Assembly: GCF_017352135.1 (NCBI RefSeq)
Contig: NZ_CP071454.1
Coordinates: 1,521,501-1,585,500 of the forward strand
Direction of reading: 5' to 3'
DNA length: 64,000 nucleotides
Source of the DNA: Rhizobium lentis
GTDB taxonomy: Bacteria; Pseudomonadota; Alphaproteobacteria; Rhizobiales; Rhizobiaceae
How positions within the stretch are numbered: the first letter of the stretch is position 1; every line of letters begins with the position of its first letter. Below, piece by piece: positions 40,741 to 50,209 of this stretch. Both the position numbers and the translations under genes were made by a program. A model generated the notes under the pieces. The model was not told where the DNA came from. It saw only the letters and a program-made list of their open reading frames with translations, and ran no database searches.

Positions 40741-41964
40741 ATGGTATCGGGAAATCCGCCACGCCATTCCAAGAGCGCCGACGAGCCGGTCACGATCGAC
40801 CTCAATTCACAGGAATTCGCTTCTGCAGCCTATACCGAAAAGCCAGCGGAGAATGATCCCGGCATCGCCGACGATGGCGGCACGCCGCCTGAAACGGATA
40901 TTGCGCCGCCCTCCGAACAGGAAGACGATCCGGTGGCCGAGGCCCGGGAAGAACGGTCGCCTGAGCCTGCCTTTACGCCTGCCCCCGAACAGGCAGCGCC
41001 AAGAGGCGCCGCTACCTCAAGCCTTATCGCGGCCGGCATCTTCGGCGGCCTCGTCGCCCTGCTTGGCGCAGGCGCCATTCAATATGCCGGTTACCTCCCG
41101 GGTTCCTCCTCGCAACAAACGTCCTCGCCCGAGATCGCCGACCTTTCCGGCGAGATCGACGGCCTGAAACAGACCGTCGCCAATCTTGCCGCCAGCCCGG
41201 CGAGCGGCGACGACGCCGCGCTTGAAAAGCGCATCGCCGCGCTGGAAACAGCGGCGCCGGCAGCCGGCGCGCCGGGCGATTCGGCAAACGTCGAGGCACT
41301 CAACCAGAAGATTGCGGAGCTGAGCAGCCAGCTCGACCAGCTGCGCGCGACGCTCGCTCAGTCTTCCGAGCAGCAGACGACCAGTGGCGCCGATATCGCC
41401 AAGCGCCTCGACGAGGCCGAGAGGAAGCTGAACGAGCCGCGCGAAGATGTCGCCGTTGCCCGCGCGATCGCGGCTGCTGCCCTCAAGGCGGCGATCGATC
41501 GCGGCGGTCCGTTCCTGGCCGAGCTCGACACTTTCGCCGGCGTCGCACCCGACGATCCCGCCGTTGCCGACCTGCGCGCTTTTGCCGAGACCGGCGTTCC
41601 CTCCCGTGCCGAGCTGATCCGTCAGGTTCCCGACGTTGCGACCGCCATCGTCGAAGCCGTCAACCAGCCGGACCCGAACCAGAGCTGGTCGGACCGGCTG
41701 ATGGCGAGCGCGAAATCGCTGGTCACCGTCCGCCCCGTCGGCAACATCGAAGGCGAAAACATCGAAGCGATCGCCGCCCGCATGGAGGACAAGGTGAAGA
41801 ACGGCGATCTGCCCGGTGCTTCCTCCGAATGGAACAACCTGCCCGCTCCCGGCAAGCAGGTCTCCGCCGCCTTCAAGCAGTCGCTGGAGGCGCGCATCCG
41901 CGTCGAAGAGTTGGTCGGCGGGGCATTGTCGAAGGCAGTCACCGGCACCGGCAAGGAAGGGTGA
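40741..41964 (+). CDS. Mitofilin/Mic60-like membrane protein
   Basis: A 407-residue protein: an acidic, Pro-rich cytoplasmic N-terminus (about 1-95), one membrane helix (about 98-118, SSLIAAGIFGGLVALLGAGA), a coiled-coil region rich in Ala, Glu, Gln and Lys (about 135-230), and a C-terminal helical mitofilin-type domain (SWSDRLMASAKSLVTVRPVG). Alphaproteobacterial Mic60 bends and organises the inner membrane and is known to be encoded next to hemY and other heme genes, as here. ATG 40741 has GAGG seven bases upstream and is preferred to ATG 40720. It is four bases before hemY. Confidence 0.85.
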   Translation: MVSGNPPRHSKSADEPVTIDLNSQEFASAAYTEKPAENDPGIADDGGTPPETDIAPPSEQEDDPVAEAREERSPEPAFTPAPEQAAPRGAATSSLIAAGIFGGLVALLGAGAIQYAGYLPGSSSQQTSSPEIADLSGEIDGLKQTVANLAASPASGDDAALEKRIAALETAAPAAGAPGDSANVEALNQKIAELSSQLDQLRATLAQSSEQQTTSGADIAKRLDEAERKLNEPREDVAVARAIAAAALKAAIDRGGPFLAELDTFAGVAPDDPAVADLRAFAETGVPSRAELIRQVPDVATAIVEAVNQPDPNQSWSDRLMASAKSLVTVRPVGNIEGENIEAIAARMEDKVKNGDLPGASSEWNNLPAPGKQVSAAFKQSLEARIRVEELVGGALSKAVTGTGKEG

Positions 41965-41968
41965 GACC

Positions 41969-43588
41969 ATGATCAGGCTTGTCGTCTTCGCCGTTCTCGT
42001 GTTGCTTCTCGCCTACGGCTTCTCCTGGTTCGCCGATCGTCCCGGCGATCTCTCCTTGGTCTGGGAAGGCCAGATCTATCAGACGAAGCTGATCGTTGCC
42101 GTGAGCGCGATCATCGCCCTCATCGCCGCCGTCATGATCGCCTGGTGGTTCGTCCGGCTGGTCTGGACCTCGCCGCATTCGGTGACCCGCTATTTCCGCG
42201 CCCGCAAGCGCGACCGCGGCTATCAGGCGCTGTCGACCGGCCTGATTGCCGCCGGCGCCGGCAATGCGTTGCTCGCGCGCAAGATGGCGGCCCGCTCGCG
42301 CGGCCTCATCCGCGCCGATCAGGAGCCGCTGATCAACCTGCTCGAGGCCCAGGCTGCCCTGATCGAAGGCCGGCATGACGAGGCGCGCGCCAAGTTCGAA
42401 GCCATGGCCAACGATCCCGAGACGCGTGAGCTCGGCTTGCGCGGCCTCTATCTGGAAGCCCGCCGCCTTGGCGCCAACGAGGCCGCCCGCCAATATGCCG
42501 AGAAGGCTGCCGACAACGCGCCCTACCTGCCGTGGGCCGCACAGGCGACGCTCGAATATCGCAGCCAGGCCGGCCGCTGGGACGATGCAATCCGTCTGCT
42601 CGAACAGCAGAAGGCCGCTCGCGTCGTCGAAAAGGCCGAGGCCAACCGCCTGCACGCCGTGCTCCTGACGGCGCGCGCCGCCGAGAAGTTGGAAAGCAAT
42701 CCGGCCGGCGCCCGCGACGATGCCCTGCAGGCACTGAAGCTTGCCGCCGATTTCATTCCGGCCACCCTCGTTGCCGCGAAGGCATTGTTCCGCGAAGGCG
42801 GCCTGCGCAAGGCGGCTTCCATCCTCGAACAGGCATGGAAATCCGGACCTCATCCCGAGATCGGCCAGGCCTATGTCAGAGCCCGCAGCGGCGATTCCAC
42901 GCTCGACCGGCTGAAGCGCGCCGAGCGGCTGGAAGCGATGCGGCCGAACAATGTCGAATCCCTTCTGGTCGTTGCCCAGGCGGCGCTCGACGCGCAGGAA
43001 TTCGCCAAGGCGCGCGCCAAGGCGGAAGCGGCGGCACGCATCGAGCCGCGTGAAGCCGCCTTCCTGCTTCTGGCCGACATCGAGGAAGCCGAGACCGGCG
43101 ACCAGGGCCGCGTGCGCCACTGGTTGGCCCAGGCGCTGAAGGCGCCGCGCGATCCCGCCTGGGTGGCCGACGGTTTCGTCTCCGACAAATGGCTGCCGGT
43201 GTCGCCCGTTACCGGCCGTCTCGACGCCTTCGAATGGAAGGCGCCTTTCGGCCAGATCGAGGGACCGCTCGAAGACGGTTCGGCGCCGGCTGCGATCGAA
43301 ACCGCCTTGAAGACCTTGCCGCCGCTACGTGACGTCAGGCCGGAAAGCCCGGTCAACGACCATCGCATTATCGAACTTGAACGCGCGGCAACGATTGCCG
43401 AAGCTGTGCGCCCTGCCCCGGCGCCGACACGAACGCCGGCGAAACCAAAAACCGTGGAGCCCTCCGTCAGCGATAAGGCGGCAGCACCGAATGAAGCAAA
43501 GCCGTTCTTCGGCGGGCTGCCGGATGATCCCGGCGTTCGCGATCCCAAGGTGGAACCGGAACCCAAGACACGGCTCCGCCTTTTCTGA
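41969..43588 (+). CDS. HemY-type heme biosynthesis membrane protein with TPR domain
   Basis: A 539-residue protein with two N-terminal membrane helices (about 3-20 and 40-62) and the HemY N-domain (FADRPGDLSLVWEGQIYQT). A long TPR-like helical array runs to about residue 420 (for example LINLLEAQAALIEGRHDEARAKFE and AAQATLEYRSQAG), ending in a Pro/Ala-rich tail. This HemY is not the oxidase of Gram-positives; it is a membrane scaffold linked to late heme synthesis. ATG 41969 follows GGAAGGG. The coupling to the mitofilin gene is tight (four bases), so both are probably made together in the inner membrane. Confidence 0.9.
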   Translation: MIRLVVFAVLVLLLAYGFSWFADRPGDLSLVWEGQIYQTKLIVAVSAIIALIAAVMIAWWFVRLVWTSPHSVTRYFRARKRDRGYQALSTGLIAAGAGNALLARKMAARSRGLIRADQEPLINLLEAQAALIEGRHDEARAKFEAMANDPETRELGLRGLYLEARRLGANEAARQYAEKAADNAPYLPWAAQATLEYRSQAGRWDDAIRLLEQQKAARVVEKAEANRLHAVLLTARAAEKLESNPAGARDDALQALKLAADFIPATLVAAKALFREGGLRKAASILEQAWKSGPHPEIGQAYVRARSGDSTLDRLKRAERLEAMRPNNVESLLVVAQAALDAQEFAKARAKAEAAARIEPREAAFLLLADIEEAETGDQGRVRHWLAQALKAPRDPAWVADGFVSDKWLPVSPVTGRLDAFEWKAPFGQIEGPLEDGSAPAAIETALKTLPPLRDVRPESPVNDHRIIELERAATIAEAVRPAPAPTRTPAKPKTVEPSVSDKAAAPNEAKPFFGGLPDDPGVRDPKVEPEPKTRLRLF

Positions 43589-43605
43589 AATGGAACGAAA
43601 CCCGC

Positions 43606-44091
43606 ATGTTCGAACGCTTTCAGGCATTCTTCCAGAAGCTCACCACCGATCACTCCAGGAATGGTTTCGCTCCGGATGATCCACGCATCGCGGTGGCGGC
43701 GCTCTGCATGCAGGTCATGGAGGCCGACGGGCAGATCAAGGCCAGCGAGAAGAAGCGGCTGCGCAAGCTGTTGAAAGAGCAGTATGCACTCGACGGTAAA
43801 CAGCTTGACGCCCTGATGGCCGCCGGGCTGGAAGCTGAAAGCTCGGCGGTCGATTATTACCGCTTCACCTCCGACCTAAAGCGCCATCTCAATACCGAGC
43901 AACGGCTGGAGCTGATCGGCGTCCTCTGGGACATCGTCTATGCCGATGGCGAACGCAGCGAGATGGAAGACCATGTCATCTGGCGTATTGCCGATCTGCT
44001 CGGGGTTTCCGCGCGCGAACGCATCCAGAAACGGCAGGAGGCCGCCGCTAGGGTCACCGATGTCCAGGTTGCACAAGATGATTCCGATTGA
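43606..44091 (+). CDS. TerB-family (tellurite-resistance-like) protein
   Basis: A 161-residue helical protein with the TerB/DjlA pattern: AALCMQVMEADGQIKASEKKRL in the first half and LIGVLWDIVYADGERSEMED in the second, both with the ADG metal-loop, then IWRIADLLGVS. TerB domains are seven-helix bundles that may bind metal and act at membranes; a tellurite role is not implied. It starts 17 bases after hemY, and its end overlaps the amidotransferase gene by 14 bases. Confidence 0.88.
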   Translation: MFERFQAFFQKLTTDHSRNGFAPDDPRIAVAALCMQVMEADGQIKASEKKRLRKLLKEQYALDGKQLDALMAAGLEAESSAVDYYRFTSDLKRHLNTEQRLELIGVLWDIVYADGERSEMEDHVIWRIADLLGVSARERIQKRQEAAARVTDVQVAQDDSD

Positions 44092-44833
44092 GCAAAATCC
44101 GAACCGCGACAGGCGCCCGATCCTCATCGTCCTGCATCAGGAACGGTCGAGCCCCGGTCGTGTCGGCCAGCTACTGGTCGAAAAAGGCTACCGCCTCGAT
44201 ATCCGTCGCCCGGTTCTCGGTGAGCCTCTTCCCGGAACACTCGAAGATCATGCCGGCGCCGTCGTCTTCGGCGGGCCGATGAGCGCCAACGATCCCGATG
44301 ACTTCATCAAGAAGGAGATCGACTGGATCGAGGTTCCACTGCGGGAAAAACGCCCTTTTCTCGGCATCTGCCTCGGCGCCCAGATGCTGGTACGTCATCT
44401 CGGCGGCAAGGTGCAGCCGAATGTCGACGGCTCGACGGAGATCGGCTGGTATCCGTTGAGACCGACAGAGCGGGGCCGCCTGCTGATGCACTGGCCGAAG
44501 ATGGTCTATCATTTCCACCGCGAAGGCTTCGAGCTGCCACACGGCGCCGATCTCCTGGCCGAAGGCGATGCCTATCCGAACCAGGCCTTCCACTACGATG
44601 GCAACGCCTGGGGCCTGCAGTTCCATGCCGAGCTCACCCGGGTGATGATGCATCGCTGGGTGGTGCACGGCGCGCATCGCTTCATTCTGCCGAATGCCCA
44701 GCAAGGCCGCGAGCACCTGGAAGGCCGCATGCTGTTCGATGCGCCGCTGAAAGCCTGGCTGACCGAATTCCTCGATATCGTCTTCGAGGGCAGGAGCCTG
44801 AAAGCGGCGCACCCTATCACGCTTCCTGCGTAG
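44078..44833 (+). CDS. Class I glutamine amidotransferase-like protein
   Basis: A 251-residue single-domain protein. AVVFGGPMSANDPD precedes the nucleophile elbow GICLGAQMLVRHLGG, and the catalytic His is in LQFHAELTRVM; the Glu partner may be that Glu after His. Stand-alone GATase1 proteins of this type often act on gamma-glutamyl compounds or as GMP-synthase-like enzymes; the substrate is unknown. ATG 44078 lies in the last codons of the TerB gene. An ATG at 44060 is also possible, giving six more residues. It ends 23 bases from the convergent MFS gene. Confidence 0.88.
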   Translation: MIPIEQNPNRDRRPILIVLHQERSSPGRVGQLLVEKGYRLDIRRPVLGEPLPGTLEDHAGAVVFGGPMSANDPDDFIKKEIDWIEVPLREKRPFLGICLGAQMLVRHLGGKVQPNVDGSTEIGWYPLRPTERGRLLMHWPKMVYHFHREGFELPHGADLLAEGDAYPNQAFHYDGNAWGLQFHAELTRVMMHRWVVHGAHRFILPNAQQGREHLEGRMLFDAPLKAWLTEFLDIVFEGRSLKAAHPITLPA

Positions 44834-44856
44834 AATCGCGCGAATGCCGGATCAGG

Positions 44857-46092
44857 CTATGTCGCCGGCGCGTCGAGCGTATCGATGCTGCGCAGCTTCG
44901 GGAAACTCGAAGCCCAGATCGCCGCGACCGCAAGCGTTCCGACCCCGCCGATGATAACAGCCGGCACGGCGCCGAAAACCGATGCCATCGTGCCCGCCCG
45001 GAATTCCCCGAGTTCGTTCGAAGCGCCGACAAAGACCATGTTGACCGCATTGACCCGGCCGCGCAGCTGATCCGGCGTCCAGAGCGCAATCAGGCTTTCG
45101 CGCACATAGACCGACACCATGTCGGCTGCCCCCATCAGCGCCAGCGCGGCGATCGAGACTTCGGTATTGGTCGAGGCGCCGAAGATGATGGTTCCGACGC
45201 CGAACAGCGCAACGCCGATAAACATATAGAGGCCAGCACGGTGCTTCAGCGGATAGGCGGCGAGAAAGATCGCCATGACGATGGCGCCGAGCCCCGGCGC
45301 CGCGCGCAGCAGTCCGAGGCCCCAGGGACCGAGCGTCAGTATATCGCGGGCGAAGATCGGCATCAGCGCGGTGGCGCCGCCGAGCAGCACGGCAAAGAGA
45401 TCGAGCGAGATCGCGCCGAGCACGACCTTTTCGGCACGGATGAAACTGAAGCCGCCGAGGATCATCGCCCAGCTCTTGGCCTCGCCCGTCGTCTTCTGCT
45501 CCGGCTTCGGGATCATGAAGAGAAGAGCCGCGCCGAGCACGGAGAAGATGACTGCTACTGTATAAGCGGTCGACGCGCTGACGCCATAGAGCAGGCCGCC
45601 GATGACCGGTCCTGTGATTGCCGCAAGCTGCCAGGACGACGAATTCCAGGCGATCGCATTGGAAAGGGCGTGTTCCGGCACGAGATTGGGTGCGAGCGAC
45701 TGCACGGCCGGCGACATGAAGGCGCGTTCGATACCGAAGATCAAAAGCACCGCAAAGACCGGCCAGGGCGCGAACGTGTTTGTTGCCGTCATGACCAGCA
45801 GCGCCAGCGTGCAGAGTGCGCTCACCAGCGAACAAAGGGCGGCGATCGCCCGGCGATTGTGCCGATCAGCCACCGAACCGGTAACGAGGATGAGCAACAG
45901 CGATGGCAGGAATTGGACGAGGCCGATCAGGCCGAGATAGATCGCTTTGCCCGTCTGGTCGTACATCTGCCAGCCGACGGCGACGCTGACGATCTGCTGC
46001 GAGAAGGACAGCAGAAAGCGCGCGAAGAAGAAGCGCGTGTAGGACGAATGCCGAAACGCGGCAAAACGGTCTCCGGTGGGCGAAAACGACAT
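44857..46092 (-). CDS. MFS transporter (EntS/MFS_3-like)
   Basis: A 411-residue transporter with about 12 hydrophobic segments. The first reads FFFARFLLSFSQQIVSVAVGWQMYDQTG, then come the motif-A loop GSVADRHNRRAIA, AFMSPAVQSLAPNLVPEHALSNAIAWN, and WGLGLLRAAPGLGAIVM. This arrangement matches the MFS_3/EntS branch, which exports siderophores or drugs. ATG 46092 (MSFSPTGDR) is preferred; the frame upstream is not family-like. It is divergent from the YggT gene, with 140 bases between. Confidence 0.9.
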   Translation of the reverse strand: MSFSPTGDRFAAFRHSSYTRFFFARFLLSFSQQIVSVAVGWQMYDQTGKAIYLGLIGLVQFLPSLLLILVTGSVADRHNRRAIAALCSLVSALCTLALLVMTATNTFAPWPVFAVLLIFGIERAFMSPAVQSLAPNLVPEHALSNAIAWNSSSWQLAAITGPVIGGLLYGVSASTAYTVAVIFSVLGAALLFMIPKPEQKTTGEAKSWAMILGGFSFIRAEKVVLGAISLDLFAVLLGGATALMPIFARDILTLGPWGLGLLRAAPGLGAIVMAIFLAAYPLKHRAGLYMFIGVALFGVGTIIFGASTNTEVSIAALALMGAADMVSVYVRESLIALWTPDQLRGRVNAVNMVFVGASNELGEFRAGTMASVFGAVPAVIIGGVGTLAVAAIWASSFPKLRSIDTLDAPAT

Positions 46093-46232
46093 GGGCGTTG
46101 TCCGAGGAAGCGGGCGCCGGGAATGGTTGGAAAGCCGCCCGTTAAACATGATTTGCCGTGCGTTCCCACACGGCACTTGCCCGTTTACTTGCCAATGTCT
46201 ACATGTCTGTCAACAACCAATTGGAGACGACG

Positions 46233-46523
46233 ATGTTTGCATTGTTTCAAACCATTGATTTGGTTTTGAATATTTATACGTGGATACTGATTGCCAGTGC
46301 CGTTTTCTCCTGGCTCTATGCGTTCAACGTCATCAATTCCAGCAATCAGTTCGTCAATTCGGTCGGCATGTTCCTCTATAACGTCACCGAACCCGCGCTG
46401 AAGCCGATACGGCGCTTTCTCCCCAACCTGGGTGGCATCGACATTTCCCCGATCATCCTGCTGGTGATCATCTTTTTCCTGCGCACCTTCCTCTGGACCA
46501 CGCTGTACCCGCTGGTCGCGTGA
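46233..46523 (+). CDS. YggT family membrane protein
   Basis: A 96-residue protein with two hydrophobic segments ([30 protein letters not shown] start and the [19 protein letters not shown] end), with the conserved [12 protein letters not shown] linker of YggT/Ycf19. It acts in the inner membrane; the function is not well known, with cell-division and osmotic links reported for relatives. GGAG lies seven bases before ATG 46233. Its stop overlaps the start of the DUF167 gene (GTGA), the usual yggT-yggU pair. Confidence 0.92.
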   Translation: MFALFQTIDLVLNIYTWILIASAVFSWLYAFNVINSSNQFVNSVGMFLYNVTEPALKPIRRFLPNLGGIDISPIILLVIIFFLRTFLWTTLYPLVA

Positions 46524-46831
46524 ACCCTCCCTGGAAGCTTTTCGATGACCATCTGCGCCTCGCCGTCCGGCTGACACCGAATGGCGGGCGTAACGCAATC
46601 GACGGCATCGAGGCGGATGGCGACGGCGAAGCCCTGCTGAGGGCACGCGTCACATCAGTCCCGGAGAAGGGCAAGGCCAACAAGGCGCTCATCCTTCTGA
46701 TCGCCCAGTCGCTGCGCATTCCCAAGTCCAGTGTCAGCCTCGCCTCCGGCGAGACGGCGCGCAAAAAAATCCTCCGGATCGAGGGCGACCCAGAGGATTT
46801 GGTGAAAAAGCTTGAAATGCTGTTGCGCTGA
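46520..46831 (+). CDS. DUF167 (YggU) family protein
   Basis: A 103-residue cytoplasmic protein: [18 protein letters not shown], the central [19 protein letters not shown] and the [20 protein letters not shown] end form the DUF167 signature. No activity is established. Start is GTG 46520 inside the yggT stop. It ends only five bases before the stop of ppa on the other strand. Confidence 0.92.
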   Translation: MNPPWKLFDDHLRLAVRLTPNGGRNAIDGIEADGDGEALLRARVTSVPEKGKANKALILLIAQSLRIPKSSVSLASGETARKKILRIEGDPEDLVKKLEMLLR

Positions 46832-46836
46832 GCAGG

Positions 46837-47373
46837 TCAGCCCTTCGCCTTCTTGGCGCGCTCGACGGCTTCGATGATGAGCTGGCCGGCTTCCTTGGAA
46901 TCGCCCCACCCGAAGATCTTCACCCACTTGCCGGGCTCCAGATCCTTGTAGTGCTCGAAGAAGTGCTCGATCTGCTTCAGCGTGATTTCGGGAAGGTCGG
47001 TATAGTCCTTCACCTTCTCATAGCGCAGCGTCAGCTTCGGCGACGGCACGGCGATGATCTTCTCGTCCTTGCCGGAATTGTCTTCCATCTTCAGGACGCC
47101 GATCGGGCGCACATTGATGACGCACCCGGGAACCAGCGGGCGGGTGCTGGCGATCAGCACGTCGATCGGGTCGCCGTCTTCAGACAGCGTGTGCGGCACG
47201 AAGCCGTAATTGCCCGGATAGGTCATCGGCGTATAGAGAAAACGGTCGACGACGAGCGTGCCGGCTTCCTTGTCCATTTCGTACTTGATCGGATGACCGC
47301 CGACCGGAACCTCGACGATTACGTTGACGTCTTCAGGGGGATTCTTACCGATTGAAACGGCGTCGATGCGCAT
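46837..47373 (-). CDS. ppa: Inorganic pyrophosphatase
   Basis: A 178-residue family I enzyme. The metal-binding signature [13 protein letters not shown], the YGFVPHTL stretch, [19 protein letters not shown] near the substrate lysine/tyrosine, and [22 protein letters not shown] are all intact. It pulls biosynthetic reactions by hydrolysing pyrophosphate. ATG 47373 ([13 protein letters not shown]) has AGGAG a few bases upstream and is preferred over a longer frame. Confidence 0.97.
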   Translation of the reverse strand: MRIDAVSIGKNPPEDVNVIVEVPVGGHPIKYEMDKEAGTLVVDRFLYTPMTYPGNYGFVPHTLSEDGDPIDVLIASTRPLVPGCVINVRPIGVLKMEDNSGKDEKIIAVPSPKLTLRYEKVKDYTDLPEITLKQIEHFFEHYKDLEPGKWVKIFGWGDSKEAGQLIIEAVERAKKAKG

Positions 47374-47522
47374 ACGAAACTCCTGCGAGGTTGAATTGCT
47401 CGCAGCCAGATAATCAGTTTCATGCGGCAACGCAACATTGGAGATCACCAATGCGTGATGGCGCCGACGCGCAACGACATCAAATTTCCAGCAGGAGATG
47501 AGCGAACCGCCGGTAAAGCGGT

Positions 47523-48029
47523 TCAGTTCCAGATGAAGCCGATTTTCTTCAACTGTTTGTGGTCGAAATTTTCCATGCCTTCGCAGAAATCGATGCCGCC
47601 GTGGCTGCGATAGAAGCGGCTGGCGTTCTCGTTATCCTCGAGGCACCAGACGACCAACCCGTTGCAACCGAGCGACTTCAGGAGCCGGCGCGCCTCGCCG
47701 AACAGCATCCGCCCGAGGCCGATGCCCTGATATTCGGGGCGGAGATAAAGCTCGTAGATTTCGCCTTCCTGCGGCAGGGCACGAGCGCGGTTGAGGCCGA
47801 GCGTGGCGTAGCCGGCAACTGTTCCGGCGACATCGAGAACCAGCAGCGTCGCAGGTCCGCGCGTTGCCTTGCGCCACCAGTTTTCGCCACGCCGCTCGAT
47901 CATCTGCGTCAGCGCACGATGCGGAATGATCCCCGCATAGGTGTGCTGCCAGGCAAGCCTATGCGTTTCCGAAATGGCTCGGGCATCGTGCGGCTCGGCC
48001 CGCCGGACATCGATCGACAACGTCTTCAT
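47523..48029 (-). CDS. GNAT family N-acetyltransferase
   Basis: A 168-residue acetyltransferase. The N-terminal [20 protein letters not shown] is typical, the acetyl-CoA loop is in [18 protein letters not shown], and [19 protein letters not shown] closes the domain. Substrate unknown. ATG 48029 ([11 protein letters not shown]) is chosen. A TTAA-N7-TTAAC site lies about 98 bases upstream at 48127-48142, between this gene and the typA terminator, so a CtrA-type control is possible. Ends 149 bases before ppa. Confidence 0.9.
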   Translation of the reverse strand: MKTLSIDVRRAEPHDARAISETHRLAWQHTYAGIIPHRALTQMIERRGENWWRKATRGPATLLVLDVAGTVAGYATLGLNRARALPQEGEIYELYLRPEYQGIGLGRMLFGEARRLLKSLGCNGLVVWCLEDNENASRFYRSHGGIDFCEGMENFDHKQLKKIGFIWN

Positions 48030-48126
48030 AACGTTTACTCTGGTCCTGCCGGGGGCAATTAACCATATGCGACAGCGCATTCCGGTTGGTTGCCCACAGA
48101 CTTAACATGTGGACGATGGTCAAATT

Positions 48127-48142
48127 TTAACGCTTTTTTAAC
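48127..48142. promoter_or_regulatory. Candidate CtrA-binding site (TTAA-N7-TTAAC)
   Basis: TTAA (48127-48130), seven bases CGCTTTT, TTAAC (48138-48142), again followed by GATTG. It lies in the 200-base gap between the typA end and the GNAT start, 98 bases before the GNAT ATG on the minus strand. Confidence 0.45.
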
Positions 48143-48171
48143 GATTGTCACAAGTCGGAATCGACGCAGCG

Positions 48172-48205
48172 CACAATAAAAAACCCCGGCGCAAAGGCCG
48201 GGGTT
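48172..48205 (-). terminator. Terminator of typA
   Basis: AACCCCGGC (48182-48190) and GCCGGGGTT-type arm (48197-48205) form a 9-bp GC-rich stem with a six-base loop. On the minus strand TTTTTTATT follows directly. It lies 25 bases past the typA stop. Confidence 0.88.
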
Positions 48206-48229
48206 CTAAAAAGGAATCTCTCAGAATGC

Positions 48230-50050
48230 TTAGAGAGCCGCCTTCGTCTTTTCGAACCGCTTGCGGTCGTTGGCGTCGAGATACATCTTGCGCAGGCGAA
48301 TGGACTTCGGCGTGACCTCGACCAGCTCGTCTTCCTGGATCCAGGAGAGCGCCCGCTCCAGCGTCATGCGGATCGGCGGGGTGAGCTTGACGGCTTCATC
48401 CTTGCCGGCGGCGCGGATGTTGGTCAGCTTCTTGCCCTTGAGCACGTTGACTTCAAGGTCGTTGTCGCGCGTATGGATGCCGATGATCATGCCCATATAA
48501 ACCTTCTCGCCGGCATCGATGATCATCGGGCCGCGGTCTTCCAGGTTGAACAGCGCATAGGCGACGGCTTCGCCGGCTTCGTTGGCGAGCAGCACGCCAT
48601 TGACGCGGCCGCCGATCTCACCCTTGTAGGGCTGGTAGCTGTGGAACAGGCGGTTCATGATCGCCGTGCCGCGTGTATCCGTCAGCAGTTCCGACTGGTA
48701 GCCGATCAAGCCGCGGGTCGGTGCGTAGAAAACGAGACGGACGCGATTGCCGCCCGACGGACGCAGCTCGACCATTTCGGCCTTGCGCTCCGACATCTTC
48801 TGCACGACGACGCCGGAATGCTCTTCGTCGACGTCGATCAGGACTTCTTCGATCGGCTCCAGCAGCTGGCCGCTCTCATCCTTGTGCATGACGACGCGCG
48901 GACGCGAAACGGCAAGCTCGAAGCCTTCGCGGCGCATGTTTTCGATCAGAACGGCAAGCTGCAGTTCGCCGCGGCCGGAAACGAAGAATGAGTCCTTGTC
49001 GGCGCTTTCCTCGATCTTGAGCGCAACGTTGCCTTCGGCTTCCTTGAACAGGCGGTCGCGGATGACGCGGCTGGTGACCTTATCGCCTTCGGTGCCGGCA
49101 AGCGGCGAGTCGTTGACGATGAAGGACATGGTGACGGTCGGCGGATCGATCGGCTGCGCTTTCAGGGCTTCCGTCACCGACGGATCGCAGAATGTGTCGG
49201 CAACGGTGCCCTTGGAGAGGCCGGCGATGGCGACGATGTCGCCTGCATGCGCTTCTTCGATCGGCTGGCGCTCGATGCCGCGGAAGGCGAGGATCTTGGA
49301 AATACGGCCTTGTTCGATCAGCTTGCCGTCCTGGCCGAGCACCTTGACGGCTTGGTTCGGCTTGATCGAGCCGGACGCGATACGGCCGGTGATGATGCGG
49401 CCGAGGAAGTTGTTGGCCTCGAGGATCGTGCCGATCATTCGGAACGGACCCTCCTCGACCTTCGGCTCGGGCACGTGCTTGACGACGAGGTCGAGCAGCG
49501 GCGCGAGACCTTCGTCGGTCGGGCCGGACGGATCGTAATTCATCCAGCCGGCACGGCCGGAACCGTAAAGGATCGGGAAGTCGAGCTGCTCGTCGGTGGC
49601 ATCAAGAGCGGCGAATAGGTCGAAGACTTCGTTGACCACTTCGTCGGCACGCGCGTCCGGGCGGTCGATCTTGTTGATCGCAACGATCGGGCGCAGGCCG
49701 ACCTTGAGGGCCTTGCCGACGACGAACTTCGTCTGCGGCATCGGGCCTTCGGCGGCGTCTACGAGAACGATCGCGCCATCCACCATCGAGAGAATGCGCT
49801 CGACTTCACCGCCGAAGTCGGCGTGGCCGGGCGTATCGACGATGTTGATGCGCGTATCCTTCCACTCGATCGATGTCGCCTTGGCGAGAATGGTAATGCC
49901 GCGCTCTTTTTCGATGTCGTTGGAGTCCATCACGCGTTCCATGACGCGCTGGTTCTCGCGGAACGAACCGGATTGTTTCAGAAGCTCGTCAACGAGGGTT
50001 GTCTTGCCATGGTCAACGTGCGCGATGATCGCGATGTTGCGAAGTGCCAT
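48230..50050 (-). CDS. typA: Translational GTPase TypA/BipA
   Basis: A 606-residue ribosome-associated GTPase. G1 is AHVDHGKTTLVDELL, followed by the switch region ERGITILAKATS, G3 DTPGHADFGGEVER and G4 NKIDRPDAR, then domain III/V and the BipA-specific C-terminus (SWIQEDELVEVTPKSIRLRKMYLD). TypA/BipA acts in ribosome assembly and stress or symbiotic fitness. In Sinorhizobium it has been tied to stress resistance and symbiosis. Intact; single-gene unit with its own terminator and 159 bases to the M3 peptidase stop upstream. Confidence 0.97.
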   Translation of the reverse strand: MALRNIAIIAHVDHGKTTLVDELLKQSGSFRENQRVMERVMDSNDIEKERGITILAKATSIEWKDTRINIVDTPGHADFGGEVERILSMVDGAIVLVDAAEGPMPQTKFVVGKALKVGLRPIVAINKIDRPDARADEVVNEVFDLFAALDATDEQLDFPILYGSGRAGWMNYDPSGPTDEGLAPLLDLVVKHVPEPKVEEGPFRMIGTILEANNFLGRIITGRIASGSIKPNQAVKVLGQDGKLIEQGRISKILAFRGIERQPIEEAHAGDIVAIAGLSKGTVADTFCDPSVTEALKAQPIDPPTVTMSFIVNDSPLAGTEGDKVTSRVIRDRLFKEAEGNVALKIEESADKDSFFVSGRGELQLAVLIENMRREGFELAVSRPRVVMHKDESGQLLEPIEEVLIDVDEEHSGVVVQKMSERKAEMVELRPSGGNRVRLVFYAPTRGLIGYQSELLTDTRGTAIMNRLFHSYQPYKGEIGGRVNGVLLANEAGEAVAYALFNLEDRGPMIIDAGEKVYMGMIIGIHTRDNDLEVNVLKGKKLTNIRAAGKDEAVKLTPPIRMTLERALSWIQEDELVEVTPKSIRLRKMYLDANDRKRFEKTKAAL

Positions 50051-50161
50051 ATGTCATAATCTCTGAGGCTGGGGCGCTACGCCAAGTGGACGCGCCATTT
50101 ACGTTTGGCGCGCTCTTACCGTTTTTTTCGCGATTGCGAAAGGGGGTCGCGCGCGAAAGCT

Positions 50162-50185
50162 GCGGCATGGCTGTCACCATGCCGC
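50162..50185 (-). terminator. Stem-loop after the M3 peptidase gene
   Basis: GCGGCATGG (50162-50170) and CCATGCCGC (50177-50185) form a perfect 9-bp stem with loop CTGTCA, 25 bases past the peptidase stop. On the minus strand only a short CTTTCG follows, so it is a weak or Rho-assisted terminator. Confidence 0.55.
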
Positions 50186-50209
50186 GTGGGTATCTGTCAT
50201 CAAATTGTC

